The notes: a model not told the origin generated them from the letters alone. Numbered from the stretch's first letter, positions 9,833 through 19,362 are shown. The stretch is 37,879 nt of DNA from Solidesulfovibrio sp. (GCF_029978005.1 NZ_JARKOZ010000120.1:1-37879), one strand, 5' to 3'. Numbers and translations: made by a program.

Positions 9833-11458
9833 ATGGCTGATCCCCTCAAGGTCCTGATCATCGACGACGACGAGGAAGATTTCCTTCTCGCTTCCGCGCA
9901 CTTCGCCAAGATCCCGGGGCAGACCTATCAGATCACATGGTCTGCCGGTTACGACGAGGCCCTGGCCACCCTGGAGGCGCAGCGTTTCGACGTCTGCTTC
10001 GTGGATTACCAGCTCGGCGCGCGCTCGGGCCTCGAACTGCTGGAGGAATTCGCCCGGCGAGGCCTGCCGACGCCGGCCATCCTCCTGACCGGCCAGGGCG
10101 ACCGCGAGATCGACATCAAGGCCATGAAAGCGGGAGCCACCGATTTCCTGTCCAAATCCAGGCTCGACGCCAACCTGCTCGAACGCTCCATCCGCTACTC
10201 CATCCACAACAAGCAGGCGGAAAGGGAACTGGAGGATCGCGTCCGGGAGCGCACGGCCCAGTTGCAGGAGGCCATGGAGGAAGCCAAGGCCGCCAGCAGG
10301 GCCAAGAGCGAATTCCTGGCCAACATGAGCCACGAGATACGCACGCCCTTAAACGGCATCCTCGGCATGCTCCAGCTGCTGCAGGGCACCGGCACCGACG
10401 AGGAGCAGAACGAATACATCACCAACGCCGTGAAGGCGTCCAAGCGGCTGACGCGCCTGCTCTCCGACATCCTCGACCTGTCCCAGGTCGAGGCGGGAAA
10501 GCTGCCCCTGGTGGAAACGCCCTTCGAGATCAAGAGCCAGAAGGACGCCGTCATCGACACCTTTTCCCCGCTCGCCGTGGAAAAGGGGCTGGCCCTCGAG
10601 TTTGACGTCGACGACCGGATGCCGCCGCTGCTCGTCGGCGACGAGGCGCGGCTGCGTCAGATCCTTTTCAACCTGGTGGGCAACGCCTTGAAGTTCACCG
10701 AGCACGGCCGGGTGACCGTCACCGCCGCGCCTCTGCACGTCCGGGACGACGGCAGCCTGCGCGCGCTCTTCACGGTCAGCGACACCGGCATCGGCATCGC
10801 CCCCCACCTGTTCAAGGACATCTTCGAACCGTTCGTCCAGGCCGAGGCCGCCTATACCCGACGTTTCCAGGGAGCGGGCCTGGGACTGGCCATCGTACGC
10901 CGGCTCGTGCCCCTGCTCGGCGCGGCGCTGGACATCGACAGCGTCGAAGGCGAGGGAACGACCGTCTACCTCAGCCTGCCCTTGCGCCGTCCGCTGCCGG
11001 CAAACGCCTCCCAGACCCCGGAGGCCGCCGCGGTCCCGTTAAAAAGCCGCCCGGTAAAGGTTCTGCTTGCCGAGGACGACGAGGAGAACCTGTTTTACGG
11101 GATGGCGGTGCTCCGAAAGGCCGGCTGCCAGGTGAAGCCCGCGAGAAACGGCCGGGAGGCGTTGCGCTTGCTTGCCGCCGAACCCTTCGACGTGATCCTC
11201 ATGGACGTGCAGATGCCCGTCATGGACGGCGTGGCCGCGACCAGGGCCATCCGTGGCGGCGCCTGCGGCGAGGCGAGCAGGCGCATCCCCATCATCGCCA
11301 TGACGGCCTACGCCATGCCGGAAGACAAAGCCAAGTTTCTCGCCGCCGGCATGGACGCCTATCTCGCCAAACCCATGGACATGCACGCCCTCAGGGACGC
11401 CATCCGGCGGATGGTTCCGACGCTGGAGGCGTCGCCGCCGGCGGCCGCTCCGGCCTGA
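9833..11458 (+). CDS. Hybrid REC-histidine kinase-REC protein
   Basis: The protein has 541 residues and no membrane segment. The N-terminal receiver (5-125) has IIDDDEED and phosphoacceptor D58 in [12 protein letters not shown] coiled coil leads to HisKA with [12 protein letters not shown] (H167). The HATPase domain has NALKFTE (284-290), DTGIGI (317-322) and GAGLGLAI (347-354). The C-terminal receiver (408-535) has LAEDDEEN and D458 in [10 protein letters not shown]. The kinase core is of the common SHEIRTPLN type, unlike the two phytochrome-type kinases upstream. It may receive phosphate on the first REC from them and pass it on, giving a branched relay. The second receiver has no DNA-binding domain, so the final target lies outside the window. 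Confidence 0.9.
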   Translation: MADPLKVLIIDDDEEDFLLASAHFAKIPGQTYQITWSAGYDEALATLEAQRFDVCFVDYQLGARSGLELLEEFARRGLPTPAILLTGQGDREIDIKAMKAGATDFLSKSRLDANLLERSIRYSIHNKQAERELEDRVRERTAQLQEAMEEAKAASRAKSEFLANMSHEIRTPLNGILGMLQLLQGTGTDEEQNEYITNAVKASKRLTRLLSDILDLSQVEAGKLPLVETPFEIKSQKDAVIDTFSPLAVEKGLALEFDVDDRMPPLLVGDEARLRQILFNLVGNALKFTEHGRVTVTAAPLHVRDDGSLRALFTVSDTGIGIAPHLFKDIFEPFVQAEAAYTRRFQGAGLGLAIVRRLVPLLGAALDIDSVEGEGTTVYLSLPLRRPLPANASQTPEAAAVPLKSRPVKVLLAEDDEENLFYGMAVLRKAGCQVKPARNGREALRLLAAEPFDVILMDVQMPVMDGVAATRAIRGGACGEASRRIPIIAMTAYAMPEDKAKFLAAGMDAYLAKPMDMHALRDAIRRMVPTLEASPPAAAPA

Positions 11459-11762
11459 GCGGGTCCGCCCCGGCCCGCCAGGGAGCCTTTCGCCCCGCCC
11501 CCGCAAGCCTGCAAGACCTTGTCTCGTCCCCTTTCCTCGACAAGCGCCGCCGTTTCGACATGCCTGGCCGCGATGCGCCCCGAAGGACGGCAGCCGTCCC
11601 CGAGAGGGGCGGCGGCGGGCACGATGTGGCCCGGGCGCGCGGTCTTCACGGACGCTGCGCCGTCGGCATGCGTCTTCGACTGCATGGAGCCTGACGCTCA
11701 CGCCCGGGCTAAGCGGCGGCATGCCGCAGACGCATCAGGCCGGAAATCGTTGCAAACAAATA
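11459..11762. other. GC-rich stretch without a supported gene
   Basis: Between the hybrid kinase stop and the next promoter no frame shows family resemblance or a good ribosome site. It contains short GC-rich inverted repeats (for example around GGACGGCAGCCGTCC at 11584-11598), but no hairpin followed by a T run. The last 30 bases turn sharply AT-rich. Confidence 0.5.
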
Positions 11763-11791
11763 TTGTGGTAATATTTATTTTTTCATATCAT
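11763..11791 (+). promoter_or_regulatory. Probable sigma70 promoter for the YkgJ-type gene
   Basis: TTGTGG (11763-11768) and TATCAT (11786-11791) are separated by 17 bases, inside a short AT-rich island. The -10 matches 5 of 6 consensus positions and transcription would begin about 28 bases before the ATG at 11826. Confidence 0.5.
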
Positions 11792-11825
11792 AGGAGGCGA
11801 TTTCAAGCGTACGGAGCAAAAGGCA

Positions 11826-12632
11826 ATGTCCGGCGTCATAACAGCAGAAATTCGTTGCGATACGCCTCCGAATGAGCATCATGCGGTTTTTTCACTCTAC
11901 TCTGCCGGAATACAGTTCTTCATAACGGCATCACCCCAGGAATTCTCGCGCACGATCGCACGCTTCGTGAAGGACCGTGGCGACATCCTTCCCACGACGC
12001 ATGTAATCCATGGGTCCCATACCTTTTTCGATTCGATACACACCTTGCTGACCGAGCAGATCGCCAGCTCCGGACGAAGCATCTATTGCACGACGGGATG
12101 TTCGGCCTGCTGCAAGCAGGTCATCTTGTCGAATCCGTTCGAAGCCGCATTGATCGGGTTCAACCTGGCCAGGGACAAGGAGAAGCTCGAGCGTTTCCTC
12201 GAACGGTACGCCGGCTGGGACGCGGAAACAAAAGCCATGCGGTCCCGATTTCCGGGCTGGGCGGCGCGTCGGGCCCTTCATGGGGTGGACGACGGCAGTT
12301 TCGACCAGATGGAGTTCACGGCCCACTGCCCCTTTCTCGCGGACGACCTGTGTCAGATCTACCCGTGGCGTCCCTATGGTTGCAGGAGCTACCTGGCGCT
12401 TTCGGAGTCCTGCATCCGTCCGAGGGAACCGGGGCAACGACCGGGTCGCCAAGGCATGGGAATCGGCATGTCCACGTCCTTCCATCAGCGCAGGCAGCAG
12501 CTTCTGGGCCTGCTCTGGCAGGCTTTCGGCGTCGATCCGGCAAAGACGCGGGGGCACTTCCTGCCCGATCTGGTGAAGCACTTTCTCGACGGCGACATCG
12601 CCGGTCTTCTGGCACGGTGCCGCCTGCCCTGA
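11826..12632 (+). CDS. YkgJ-family cysteine-cluster protein (putative Zn/Fe-chelating)
   Basis: This protein has 268 residues. The core CTTGCSACCKQ (C88, C92, C95, C96), then CPFL (C168), LCQIYPWRPYGCR (C176, C186) and C196, is the signature of the YkgJ family (PF03692), thought to bind zinc or an iron-sulfur cluster. The biochemical role of the family is poorly known. The first ~80 residues are not typical and have no motif I recognise. The gene has its own AT-rich promoter and lower GC in its first 200 bases than its neighbours, which could mean it was acquired. It is convergent with the metal-efflux operon; whether it is linked to metal handling is open. The ATG follows AAAGGC. Confidence 0.75.
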   Translation: MSGVITAEIRCDTPPNEHHAVFSLYSAGIQFFITASPQEFSRTIARFVKDRGDILPTTHVIHGSHTFFDSIHTLLTEQIASSGRSIYCTTGCSACCKQVILSNPFEAALIGFNLARDKEKLERFLERYAGWDAETKAMRSRFPGWAARRALHGVDDGSFDQMEFTAHCPFLADDLCQIYPWRPYGCRSYLALSESCIRPREPGQRPGRQGMGIGMSTSFHQRRQQLLGLLWQAFGVDPAKTRGHFLPDLVKHFLDGDIAGLLARCRLP

Positions 12633-12832
12633 TCTCCCGGCCGAAGCAGTTCCTCGTCCGGCTCGCCAACGCGACTTGGCGGATCCGCCGCGCACGATGA
12701 CGGCGGCGATGTCCTGGGGCGGCGCTTCGCCGCGGGGAAAGCCTGCCTAGCACCAAGCCCTGCGCGCGTTTTCGAAAACGCAGCCCCCTGCGCAGTTGCG
12801 CCAGCCTCGCCCGCTCGTCCAAACCAAACGGA

Positions 12833-15800
12833 CTACTTTCTCCCTGGCGGCAAGCCGTGTCCTTTCCACAGGGCGTAGATGGCCGGATAGAGCAGCAATT
12901 CCAGAATGGTCGAGGTGACCACGCCGCCGATCATGGGCGCGGCGATGCGCTTCATGATGTCCGAGCCGGCCCCTTGGCTCCACATGATGGGGAGCAGACC
13001 GGCCAGGATGACCGTCACGGTCATGATCTTCGGCCGGATGCGTTTGACCGCGCCGTGGAAGATGGCGTCGTTTAGGTCGTCCCGGGTACGGAGCCGCCCT
13101 TCCCTCTGCCATTGGGCATGCGCCAGCTCCAGGTAAAGGAGCATGACCACGCCGGTCTCGGCATCGAGGCCGGCCAGGGCGATCAGTCCGATCCAGACGG
13201 CGATGCTCATGTTGTAGCCGAGCAGGTAGAGAAACCAGAACGAACCGACCAGGGAAAAGGGCACGGCCAGAAGCACCACGCAGGTGCTCGCCACCGATCC
13301 GGTGTTGATGTAGAGCAGCACGAAAATCAGGGCCACGGTCAGCGGAATGACGAGCTTGAGGCGCTCGTGGGTGGCCAGCAGGTATTCGTATTCGCCGCTC
13401 CAGACCAGCCGCACGCCCTTGGGCAGGGACAGGCCGGCCACGGCCTGTCTGGCCCGCTCCACGTACGAGCCGACGTCCGGACCGGTGAAGTCCACGTAGA
13501 CGTAGGAAACGAGCAGCCCCTCCTCGCTTTTGATCACCGTGGGCCCCTTGACCACCTTGATGTCGGCCAGCTCGCCCAGGGGAATCTGGGCCGTGCCGGC
13601 GGCGGCCGCCACACCCAACGGCGGCGGCAGCGCGGAAGGCCAAGCCCCCATCTTCCGCCCTTCGCCTGGCTCCTGCCGGGACATGACCGGCACCAGCACG
13701 CGGCGCAGCTTGTCCAGACTGTCGCGCAATTCCCTGGGGTAGCGCACGTTGACCGGATAGCGCTCGCGGCCTTCCACCGTCGTGGTCAGGTTCATGCCGC
13801 CCACGGCCGATTGCACGATGTCCTGCACCTCGCCCACGGAGAGCCCGTAACGGGCCGCCTCCTGCCGCTTGACCGCGATGTCCAGGAAATAGCCGGTGCC
13901 CACCCGCTCCGCGAAGACGCTGCGCGTGCCGGGAACGCCGCGAATGGCGTTTTCTATGGCTTCGCCGGCGGCCTCGATGGTGGACAGGTCCGGCCCGAGC
14001 ACCTTCACGCCGACCGGCGTGCGGATGCCCGTGGCCAGCATGTCGATGCGGGCCTTGATCGGCATGGTGAACGCGTTGACCACCCCGGGCATCGCCAGCT
14101 TGGCGTCCATCTCGGCCTTGAGCTTTTCCACGGTCATGCCCGCCCGCCATTCGGACTCGGGCTTGAGGTTGATCGTGGTCTCGAACATCTCCAGCGGGGC
14201 CGGGTCGGTGGCGGTTTCGGCCCGGCCCGCCTTGCCGAAGACTTGCTCCACCTCCGGAATGGTCATGAGGACCGCGTCCTGGTATTGCAACAGCTTTTGC
14301 GCCTGGCCGATAGAGGCCCCGGGCATGGTGACCGGCATGTAAAAAAGCGTTCCCTCGTAGAGCGGCGGCATGAATTCCGAACCCAGCCGCGAAAACGGGA
14401 TGACCGTCACGGCCAGGACCGCCACGGCCAGGACCAACAACGTCTTTTTAAAGCGCAGGGCGAGATGGGCGAACGGCGTATAGAGCAGACGCAGCAGGCG
14501 GCTGATCGGATTATGGTCCTCGGAGCGCACCGTGCCTCTGATGAAAATGGTCATCAGCACCGGGGTCAAAGTCACGGCCAGAAGCGAGGCGAACAGCATG
14601 GCGAAGGTCTTGGTGTAGGCCAAGGGCGTAAAAAGCCGGCCGGCTTGGGACTGGAGCGTGAAGACCGGCAGGAATCCGAGGGTGATGACGAGCAGGGAGA
14701 AAAAGAGCGACGGCCCCACCTCCACGGCCGCATCCACGATCACGGCCGTGCGGCTGCCCGGCCGGCCCTCCTGCTCCCATTCCTCGAGACGTTTGTGGGC
14801 GTTTTCCACCATGATGATGGACGCGTCGACCATGGCGCCGATGGCGATGGCGATGCCGGAAAGACTCATGATGTTGGAGGAGACGCCCAGGGCGTGCATG
14901 CAGACGAACGCCATGAGGATGGCCACGGGCAACGTCAGGATGACCACGAGCGCGCTTGGCAGGTGGAACAGGAACACCACGCACACGACCGAGACGGCCA
15001 CGGTCAGCTTGACGATCTCCTCGGTCAGGGTGTGGACCGAGCGCGTGATGAGGTCGGAGCGGTCGTAGGTCGGCACGATGCGCACGCCCTCGGGCAGGGT
15101 CGGGGCGATGTCGCGCGCGATCTTTTCCTTGACCCGCTCGATGACGGACAGGACGTTTTCGCCGAAACGCACCACCACCACGCCGCCCACCGCCTCGCCC
15201 CGGCCGTCGAGGTCGGCGACGCCGCGCCGGATTTCCGGCCCGATGCGCACCTCGGCAACATCCTTGAGTAAGATCGGTGCGCCTCGGGCGTTGCGCCCCA
15301 GGGAAATCTGCTCCAGATCGGCCGCCCCGGTCAGGTAGCCCCGGCCGCGCACCATGTATTCGATGCCGGAAAATTCCAGCACCCGGCCTTCCACCTCGGT
15401 ATTGCTCTGCTTGACGGCCTCCAGGACCCGGGAGAGCGGGATGTCCTGGCTTTGCAGTTTCCCCGGGTCGACCGTGATCTGGTACTGTTTGACGTAGCCG
15501 CCGAGGCTCGCCACCTGGGCCACGCCGGGCACGCTCTCCAGGGACAGTTTGAGCGTGTAGTCCTGAAGCGAGCGCAGCTTGCCGAGATCGTAGCGGTTCC
15601 CGTCATCGACCAGGGCATAGGAAAAGCCCCAGCCGAGGCTGGTGGCGTCCGGACCGAGCTGGGGCGTGACCCCGGCCGGCATCTTGCTCGTCACCGACTG
15701 CAGGTATTCGAGAATGCGGCTGCGCGCCCAGTAGATGTCCGTGCCTTCCTCGAAGATCACGTAGACGAACGAGCTGCCGAAAAAGGAGAATCCGCGCACG

Positions 15801-16045
15801 GCCCGCACCTTGGGCGCGGCGAGCAGGCTCGTCACGATGGGGTAGGTCACCTGGTCCTCGACCAGGTTGGGGCTGCGTCCGGCCCAGTCGGTATAGATGA
15901 TGACCTGCGGGTCCGAGAGGTCCGGTATGGCGTCCAGGGGCGTCTGTCGCAGGGCCCATGCACCCCACAGGACGCACAGGGCCGTGGCCAGGATGACCAG
16001 GAACCGGTTGCGGGCGCTGGCCGCGATGACGGCGCGGATGGGCAT
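12833..16045 (-). CDS. cusA: Heavy-metal efflux RND pump, Cu(I)/Ag(I) type
   Basis: This 1070-residue RND inner-membrane pump is the usual size for CusA/CzcA. It shows an N-terminal membrane helix (~14-33), two large periplasmic loops, and the proton-relay segment GAMVDASIIMVENAHK with D407 in the fourth helix. The three methionines that bind Cu(I)/Ag(I) in E. coli CusA (M573, M623, M672) have counterparts M570 (FYMP), M620 (APLEM) and M669 (RIDML), with similar flanking sequence. Copper or silver rather than zinc/cobalt export is therefore likely. It works as a trimer with the fusion protein and outer-membrane factor encoded upstream. I chose the ATG ending at 16045 (AGGA upstream), because the 21 residues from the earlier ATG at 16108 are not family-like. 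It is last in its operon. Confidence 0.92.
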   Translation of the reverse strand: MPIRAVIAASARNRFLVILATALCVLWGAWALRQTPLDAIPDLSDPQVIIYTDWAGRSPNLVEDQVTYPIVTSLLAAPKVRAVRGFSFFGSSFVYVIFEEGTDIYWARSRILEYLQSVTSKMPAGVTPQLGPDATSLGWGFSYALVDDGNRYDLGKLRSLQDYTLKLSLESVPGVAQVASLGGYVKQYQITVDPGKLQSQDIPLSRVLEAVKQSNTEVEGRVLEFSGIEYMVRGRGYLTGAADLEQISLGRNARGAPILLKDVAEVRIGPEIRRGVADLDGRGEAVGGVVVVRFGENVLSVIERVKEKIARDIAPTLPEGVRIVPTYDRSDLITRSVHTLTEEIVKLTVAVSVVCVVFLFHLPSALVVILTLPVAILMAFVCMHALGVSSNIMSLSGIAIAIGAMVDASIIMVENAHKRLEEWEQEGRPGSRTAVIVDAAVEVGPSLFFSLLVITLGFLPVFTLQSQAGRLFTPLAYTKTFAMLFASLLAVTLTPVLMTIFIRGTVRSEDHNPISRLLRLLYTPFAHLALRFKKTLLVLAVAVLAVTVIPFSRLGSEFMPPLYEGTLFYMPVTMPGASIGQAQKLLQYQDAVLMTIPEVEQVFGKAGRAETATDPAPLEMFETTINLKPESEWRAGMTVEKLKAEMDAKLAMPGVVNAFTMPIKARIDMLATGIRTPVGVKVLGPDLSTIEAAGEAIENAIRGVPGTRSVFAERVGTGYFLDIAVKRQEAARYGLSVGEVQDIVQSAVGGMNLTTTVEGRERYPVNVRYPRELRDSLDKLRRVLVPVMSRQEPGEGRKMGAWPSALPPPLGVAAAAGTAQIPLGELADIKVVKGPTVIKSEEGLLVSYVYVDFTGPDVGSYVERARQAVAGLSLPKGVRLVWSGEYEYLLATHERLKLVIPLTVALIFVLLYINTGSVASTCVVLLAVPFSLVGSFWFLYLLGYNMSIAVWIGLIALAGLDAETGVVMLLYLELAHAQWQREGRLRTRDDLNDAIFHGAVKRIRPKIMTVTVILAGLLPIMWSQGAGSDIMKRIAAPMIGGVVTSTILELLLYPAIYALWKGHGLPPGRK

Positions 16046-16097
16046 GGCGGACGATCCTTTGGAAGCCTTCGGCGACCAGGGCTCCGCCCTGGACCCG

Positions 16098-16121
16098 CCG
16101 GGGGGCATGATGCCCCCCCGG
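16098..16121. repeat. GC-rich intercistronic hairpin between the EF-hand gene and cusA
   Basis: CCGGGGGGCAT pairs with ATGCCCCCC(C)CGG around a one-base centre. It is one of three similar CCGGGGG-armed hairpins in this window. There is no T run, so mRNA stability or processing is more likely than termination. Confidence 0.6.
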
Positions 16122-16160
16122 CCCCCTCTCTGGGTTCATGGGTCCTTTCCGGCAGGACGG

Positions 16161-16400
16161 CTATTTGACCTTGGCCGCTTCGACGGCGTCGAACTCTTCC
16201 CGGCTGACTTTGCCGTCGCCGTCCTTGTCGTATTTGGCGAAGTCGTTTTGCATGCCGTGGGCGGCGAACTCGTCCTTGGTCAGCACGCCGTCCTTGTTGG
16301 CATCCATGGCTTTGAACATGTCCTCGTCCGCCGCGGCGACGCCGGCCAAACCCAGGGCCAGACCGCCGGCCAGCATGGCCGTCATCAGGATCTTGCGCAT
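16161..16400 (-). CDS. Small exported EF-hand calcium-binding protein inside the efflux operon
   Basis: The protein has 79 residues. A signal peptide (about 1-24, MRKILMTAMLAGG..., cleavage after AAA) precedes two EF-hand loops: DANKDGVLTKDE (33-44) and DKDGDGKVSREE (58-69). Both have Asp/Asn at positions 1, 3 and 5, Gly at 6 and Glu at 12, so both should bind Ca2+. It would act in the periplasm. GGAGG stands just before the ATG. It lies between cusB and cusA, about where E. coli has the copper chaperone CusF between cusC and cusB, but it has none of CusF's Met/His/Trp copper site. Other secreted EF-hand proteins are known in Desulfovibrio-like genomes, but a function in metal efflux is only inferred from position. 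Confidence 0.85.
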   Translation of the reverse strand: MRKILMTAMLAGGLALGLAGVAAADEDMFKAMDANKDGVLTKDEFAAHGMQNDFAKYDKDGDGKVSREEFDAVEAAKVK

Positions 16401-16446
16401 AGTTCCTCCATGGTTTCTGTTTGTGGACTCCCCCTTTGCAGGGGTG

Positions 16447-16465
16447 CCGGGGGACGTTCCCCCGG
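16447..16465. repeat. GC-rich intercistronic hairpin between cusB and the EF-hand gene
   Basis: CCGGGGGA and TCCCCCGG are perfect 8-base arms around a 3-base loop. More paired GC blocks follow up to about 16500. The arms resemble those at 16098 and 36649. Confidence 0.6.
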
Positions 16466-16515
16466 GGGTGGGGCCAGGGAGGGGCGACGCCTCTCCCGGG
16501 CCTGCGGTGGCTCAC

Positions 16516-17823
16516 TTAATGATGATGCCCGCCGCCGCCGCTGCCGCCGCGCAAGCGTGTTTCGGAATCGATGAGGAAGGCGGCGGCCGCGGCCACCTTG
16601 TCTCCGGCAGCCAGCCCGGAAACGACCTCCACGTCTTCGCCGGCCTCGACGCCGGTCGTGACGTGGCGCATCTCGAAGACGCCCTCGGACTTGGCCACGT
16701 AGGCCACCTGCCGCTCGCCCGTGTCGATGACGGCTTCGCGGGGCACGACCAACCGCTGCCCCAGGTTTATGGCGATTTCGGCCTGGGCGTACTGACCGGG
16801 CCGCAGAACGTTTTTGGGGTTGGCGAGCACGAAGCGGACCTTGGCCGTGCGCGTTTCGTCGGCCAGGGTCGGGTAGATGTAATCCACGGTGGCCGGGAAG
16901 GCGTCGGGCAGACCGGCCAGGCGCAGGGTGGCCTTGGTCCCGGGGCCGACCCAGGGGAGTTCCTGGGGGTAGACGTCGGCGACGACCCAGACTTTCGAAA
17001 GGTCGGCCAGTTCGAGGAGCGTTTCGCCGGGCATGACCCTGCCGCCTTGGATGACGGCCTTGCGCACCACGAAGCCGTCGACGGGACTGGCGAGGGCAAA
17101 GGTGCGCACCGGCCGGCGGGTCCGCTCCAGGGCGGCGGCCAGTCCTTGGCCGACGTCGTAGAGCCGCAGCCGGTCCCTGGCCGCGCCGAGCAGCGCCCTG
17201 GCGTCCCGGTTGCCGAGGGAAAGATTCGGATCGGCGCCGACGGTCGGGGCCGGAGTCGAGTCGGCCCAGGATAAAAGGCGCAGGTATTCCATCTCCACGG
17301 CCATGACTTCCGGGCTGTAGATGGCGGCGAGGGTCTCGCCTTTCCTGACCGGTTTGCCCGTGGAATCGGCGTAGAGCTTTTCCACCCAGCCTTCGACCTT
17401 GGTCGTCACGGCCACAAGGGTGCTTTCGTCCAGCTCCACGCGGCCGGTGGCGCGCAGGGCGCGCTGGAGCGGCTTTTTCGCGGCGACGACGGTGGAGACG
17501 CCCATGGCCCGCATGATGTCCGGGCCCATGGTGACGGTGGGCGGCGGCGCGACATGGCCGGCATGACCGCCGGAATCGCCCCCTCCGGCCTGGCCCTGGG
17601 AGCCGGTCGGGACTGGAGCCGGGGGTGCCGGTTGCCTGGAAGAAGCGTCCGGGGGCATCGGCATGTTGTGGCCGGCATGGGGAGACGCCGCAGCGGCCGG
17701 CGCTTCGGTCCCCTGCCCGGCCTGGGGCATGGCATGCCCGGCGTGCTCCGTTTGAGCCGGGACGCGTCCCGGCACGGACAGTGCGGCAACGAGGAGAAAG
17801 AGGGAAAAATACGAGCGCGGCAT
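16516..17823 (-). CDS. cusB: RND efflux membrane fusion protein, CusB-type, with His/Met-rich ends
   Basis: This 435-residue periplasmic adaptor has a signal peptide (1-23). A low-complexity linker (25-95) holds three HAGH motifs (27-30, 49-52, 87-90), two of them followed by methionine pairs (AMP, NMPMP). The adaptor body follows: barrel-sandwich halves around VEGWVEKLY (~148-156) and SPVDGFVVRKAV (~242-253), a short helical hairpin, and the beta-barrel and membrane-proximal domain (VWVVADVYPQELP). The protein ends in HHH. In CusB the N-terminal methionines take Cu(I) from the chaperone; the richer His/Met linker here may do the same or replace a separate chaperone. It starts 22 bases after the outer-membrane factor gene, with GGAG before the ATG. 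Confidence 0.9.
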   Translation of the reverse strand: MPRSYFSLFLLVAALSVPGRVPAQTEHAGHAMPQAGQGTEAPAAAASPHAGHNMPMPPDASSRQPAPPAPVPTGSQGQAGGGDSGGHAGHVAPPPTVTMGPDIMRAMGVSTVVAAKKPLQRALRATGRVELDESTLVAVTTKVEGWVEKLYADSTGKPVRKGETLAAIYSPEVMAVEMEYLRLLSWADSTPAPTVGADPNLSLGNRDARALLGAARDRLRLYDVGQGLAAALERTRRPVRTFALASPVDGFVVRKAVIQGGRVMPGETLLELADLSKVWVVADVYPQELPWVGPGTKATLRLAGLPDAFPATVDYIYPTLADETRTAKVRFVLANPKNVLRPGQYAQAEIAINLGQRLVVPREAVIDTGERQVAYVAKSEGVFEMRHVTTGVEAGEDVEVVSGLAAGDKVAAAAAFLIDSETRLRGGSGGGGHHH

Positions 17824-17845
17824 GGGCGTCTCCGTGGCGCGGCGG

Positions 17846-19237
17846 TTATTGGGCCTGGCCGGCGTGCGCGAGGTTTTGCCCGGCGTCCCGGGCCAGACCG
17901 AGCAGGGCTTCCAGCTTGGCCACGGCTTTTTGTTGCTCCACGGCCCTGCCCCAGTATTCGGTTTCGTAGTCGAAGAGATTTTTGAGGCGCGACAAGACGG
18001 TCAACGCGTCCCCGCCGCCGGCGGCGTAGCGGGCCATGGACAATTCGAAATCCTGGCGGCTGCGCGGTCCCAGCGAATGGACATACAAGGCCATGGTGGC
18101 CTCGGCGGCCTTGATGGCGGCGTAATTGTCGCGGACGATGGCGGCGATCTGGTTTCTGGCCGCTTCCAGTTCCTGCCTGGCCGTTTCCAGGTTGTGCCGG
18201 GACTCTTTGAGGCCTTCCGCCTGCTTGGACCAGAAATAGAGCGGTATGGTGACCGAGACGCCGAGCGTCCACATGTCGACGAATTTCTGCGTCCGGCCGG
18301 TATACGTCGTATTGCTCACGGGGTCGGTGAGTTCCCGTTCCGTCTTGAACCCCTTGCTGGCGTAGGCGGTGTTGAGGGTCACGTCCGGGACGAATTCGCC
18401 CTTGGCCACACGGACCTTGGCGTCGGCCGTCTCCACCATCTTCTCCCTGGACCTGGCTTCGGGAGCTTTGGGAGCGAACTGCCCGAGGAGTTCGTCCAGG
18501 GACCGGGAGTAGGCCTCCTTCGGGGGCTCGGCCGGCGGCGGGATCGTCCCGGGATCACGGCGCCCCAGAACCTCCGCCAGCATGGCTTCCTGGGTTTTCA
18601 GCCGTTGCTTCAAGCTCTCGCGGCGTTCGAGGAGCTGGTATTTTTCGGATTGGGCCATGAGCACATCCTGGGTGGAGCCGGTTCCGGCGCCATACCGGGC
18701 CAGGGCGGTCTGCTCCATGCCGGCCAGCAGCTTCTCCTTGCGTTCGAGGAGTTCCAGGCTTTTGTGGGCCAGGAACAGTTCGTAATAGAGCTCCCGAACC
18801 CGGGCCTCGGTTTTGAAGCGGGTGATTTCCGCCTGGATGCTCAAGGCGTCGGCTTCGCTGGCAGCGGCGTCGCCCTTGGCGAGGAGCTTCCCGGGATAGG
18901 GGATGGTCTGGGAAAAGCCGGCCATCCATTGGGCGTCGTCGGAATTGCTGTACGTGTACCAACGCAGGCCGTCGTTCTGGTATCCTACGGAGATCGAAGG
19001 ATCGGGCAGGCTTTTCGCCGGTCCCACCCGGCGTCTGCCGGCGGCGGCCCGCTCCCTGGCCGCCTTGATGTCGGGATTTTGGGCCAGGGCCTCGGCGACG
19101 TAGGCTTCGACGCCGGAAGGCTCCGCCGCGGCCACGGCCGGGACCGATGCCGCCAACAGGCCGACGATGGGAGCCATGAGCACAATACGTTGCCAGATGC
19201 TCCTGGCCGAACGCGTTTCCAGGAAGTTCCCGATCAT
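17846..19237 (-). CDS. Outer-membrane efflux factor, TolC/CusC family
   Basis: This 463-residue protein has a signal peptide (to about AAA, residue 38) and two TolC repeats rich in long helices. Family signs are ALAQNPDIKAARERAAAGR near the N-terminus, the conserved LPDPSISVGYQ strand, and the second repeat beginning near FVPDVTLNTAY. TolC trimers form the outer-membrane channel for RND pumps. The start is best placed at the ATG ending at 19237, because AGGAGG lies 6 bases upstream. A GTG at 19243 would leave no spacing. No lipobox cysteine is seen, unlike E. coli CusC. It is the first gene of the operon OMF, MFP, EF-hand, RND. Confidence 0.88.
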   Translation of the reverse strand: MIGNFLETRSARSIWQRIVLMAPIVGLLAASVPAVAAAEPSGVEAYVAEALAQNPDIKAARERAAAGRRRVGPAKSLPDPSISVGYQNDGLRWYTYSNSDDAQWMAGFSQTIPYPGKLLAKGDAAASEADALSIQAEITRFKTEARVRELYYELFLAHKSLELLERKEKLLAGMEQTALARYGAGTGSTQDVLMAQSEKYQLLERRESLKQRLKTQEAMLAEVLGRRDPGTIPPPAEPPKEAYSRSLDELLGQFAPKAPEARSREKMVETADAKVRVAKGEFVPDVTLNTAYASKGFKTERELTDPVSNTTYTGRTQKFVDMWTLGVSVTIPLYFWSKQAEGLKESRHNLETARQELEAARNQIAAIVRDNYAAIKAAEATMALYVHSLGPRSRQDFELSMARYAAGGGDALTVLSRLKNLFDYETEYWGRAVEQQKAVAKLEALLGLARDAGQNLAHAGQAQ

Positions 19238-19362
19238 CCTCACCCTCCTGTCCTCCGCCCGTTGGTCATGGGGGATGGCATCGTCCAGCGGCTATGGCGA
19301 GTATGGAGCGCATGCCTTTCCCCGGATCATGCGGCCAGGTCCGGGAGAAGGCGGACACGTGC

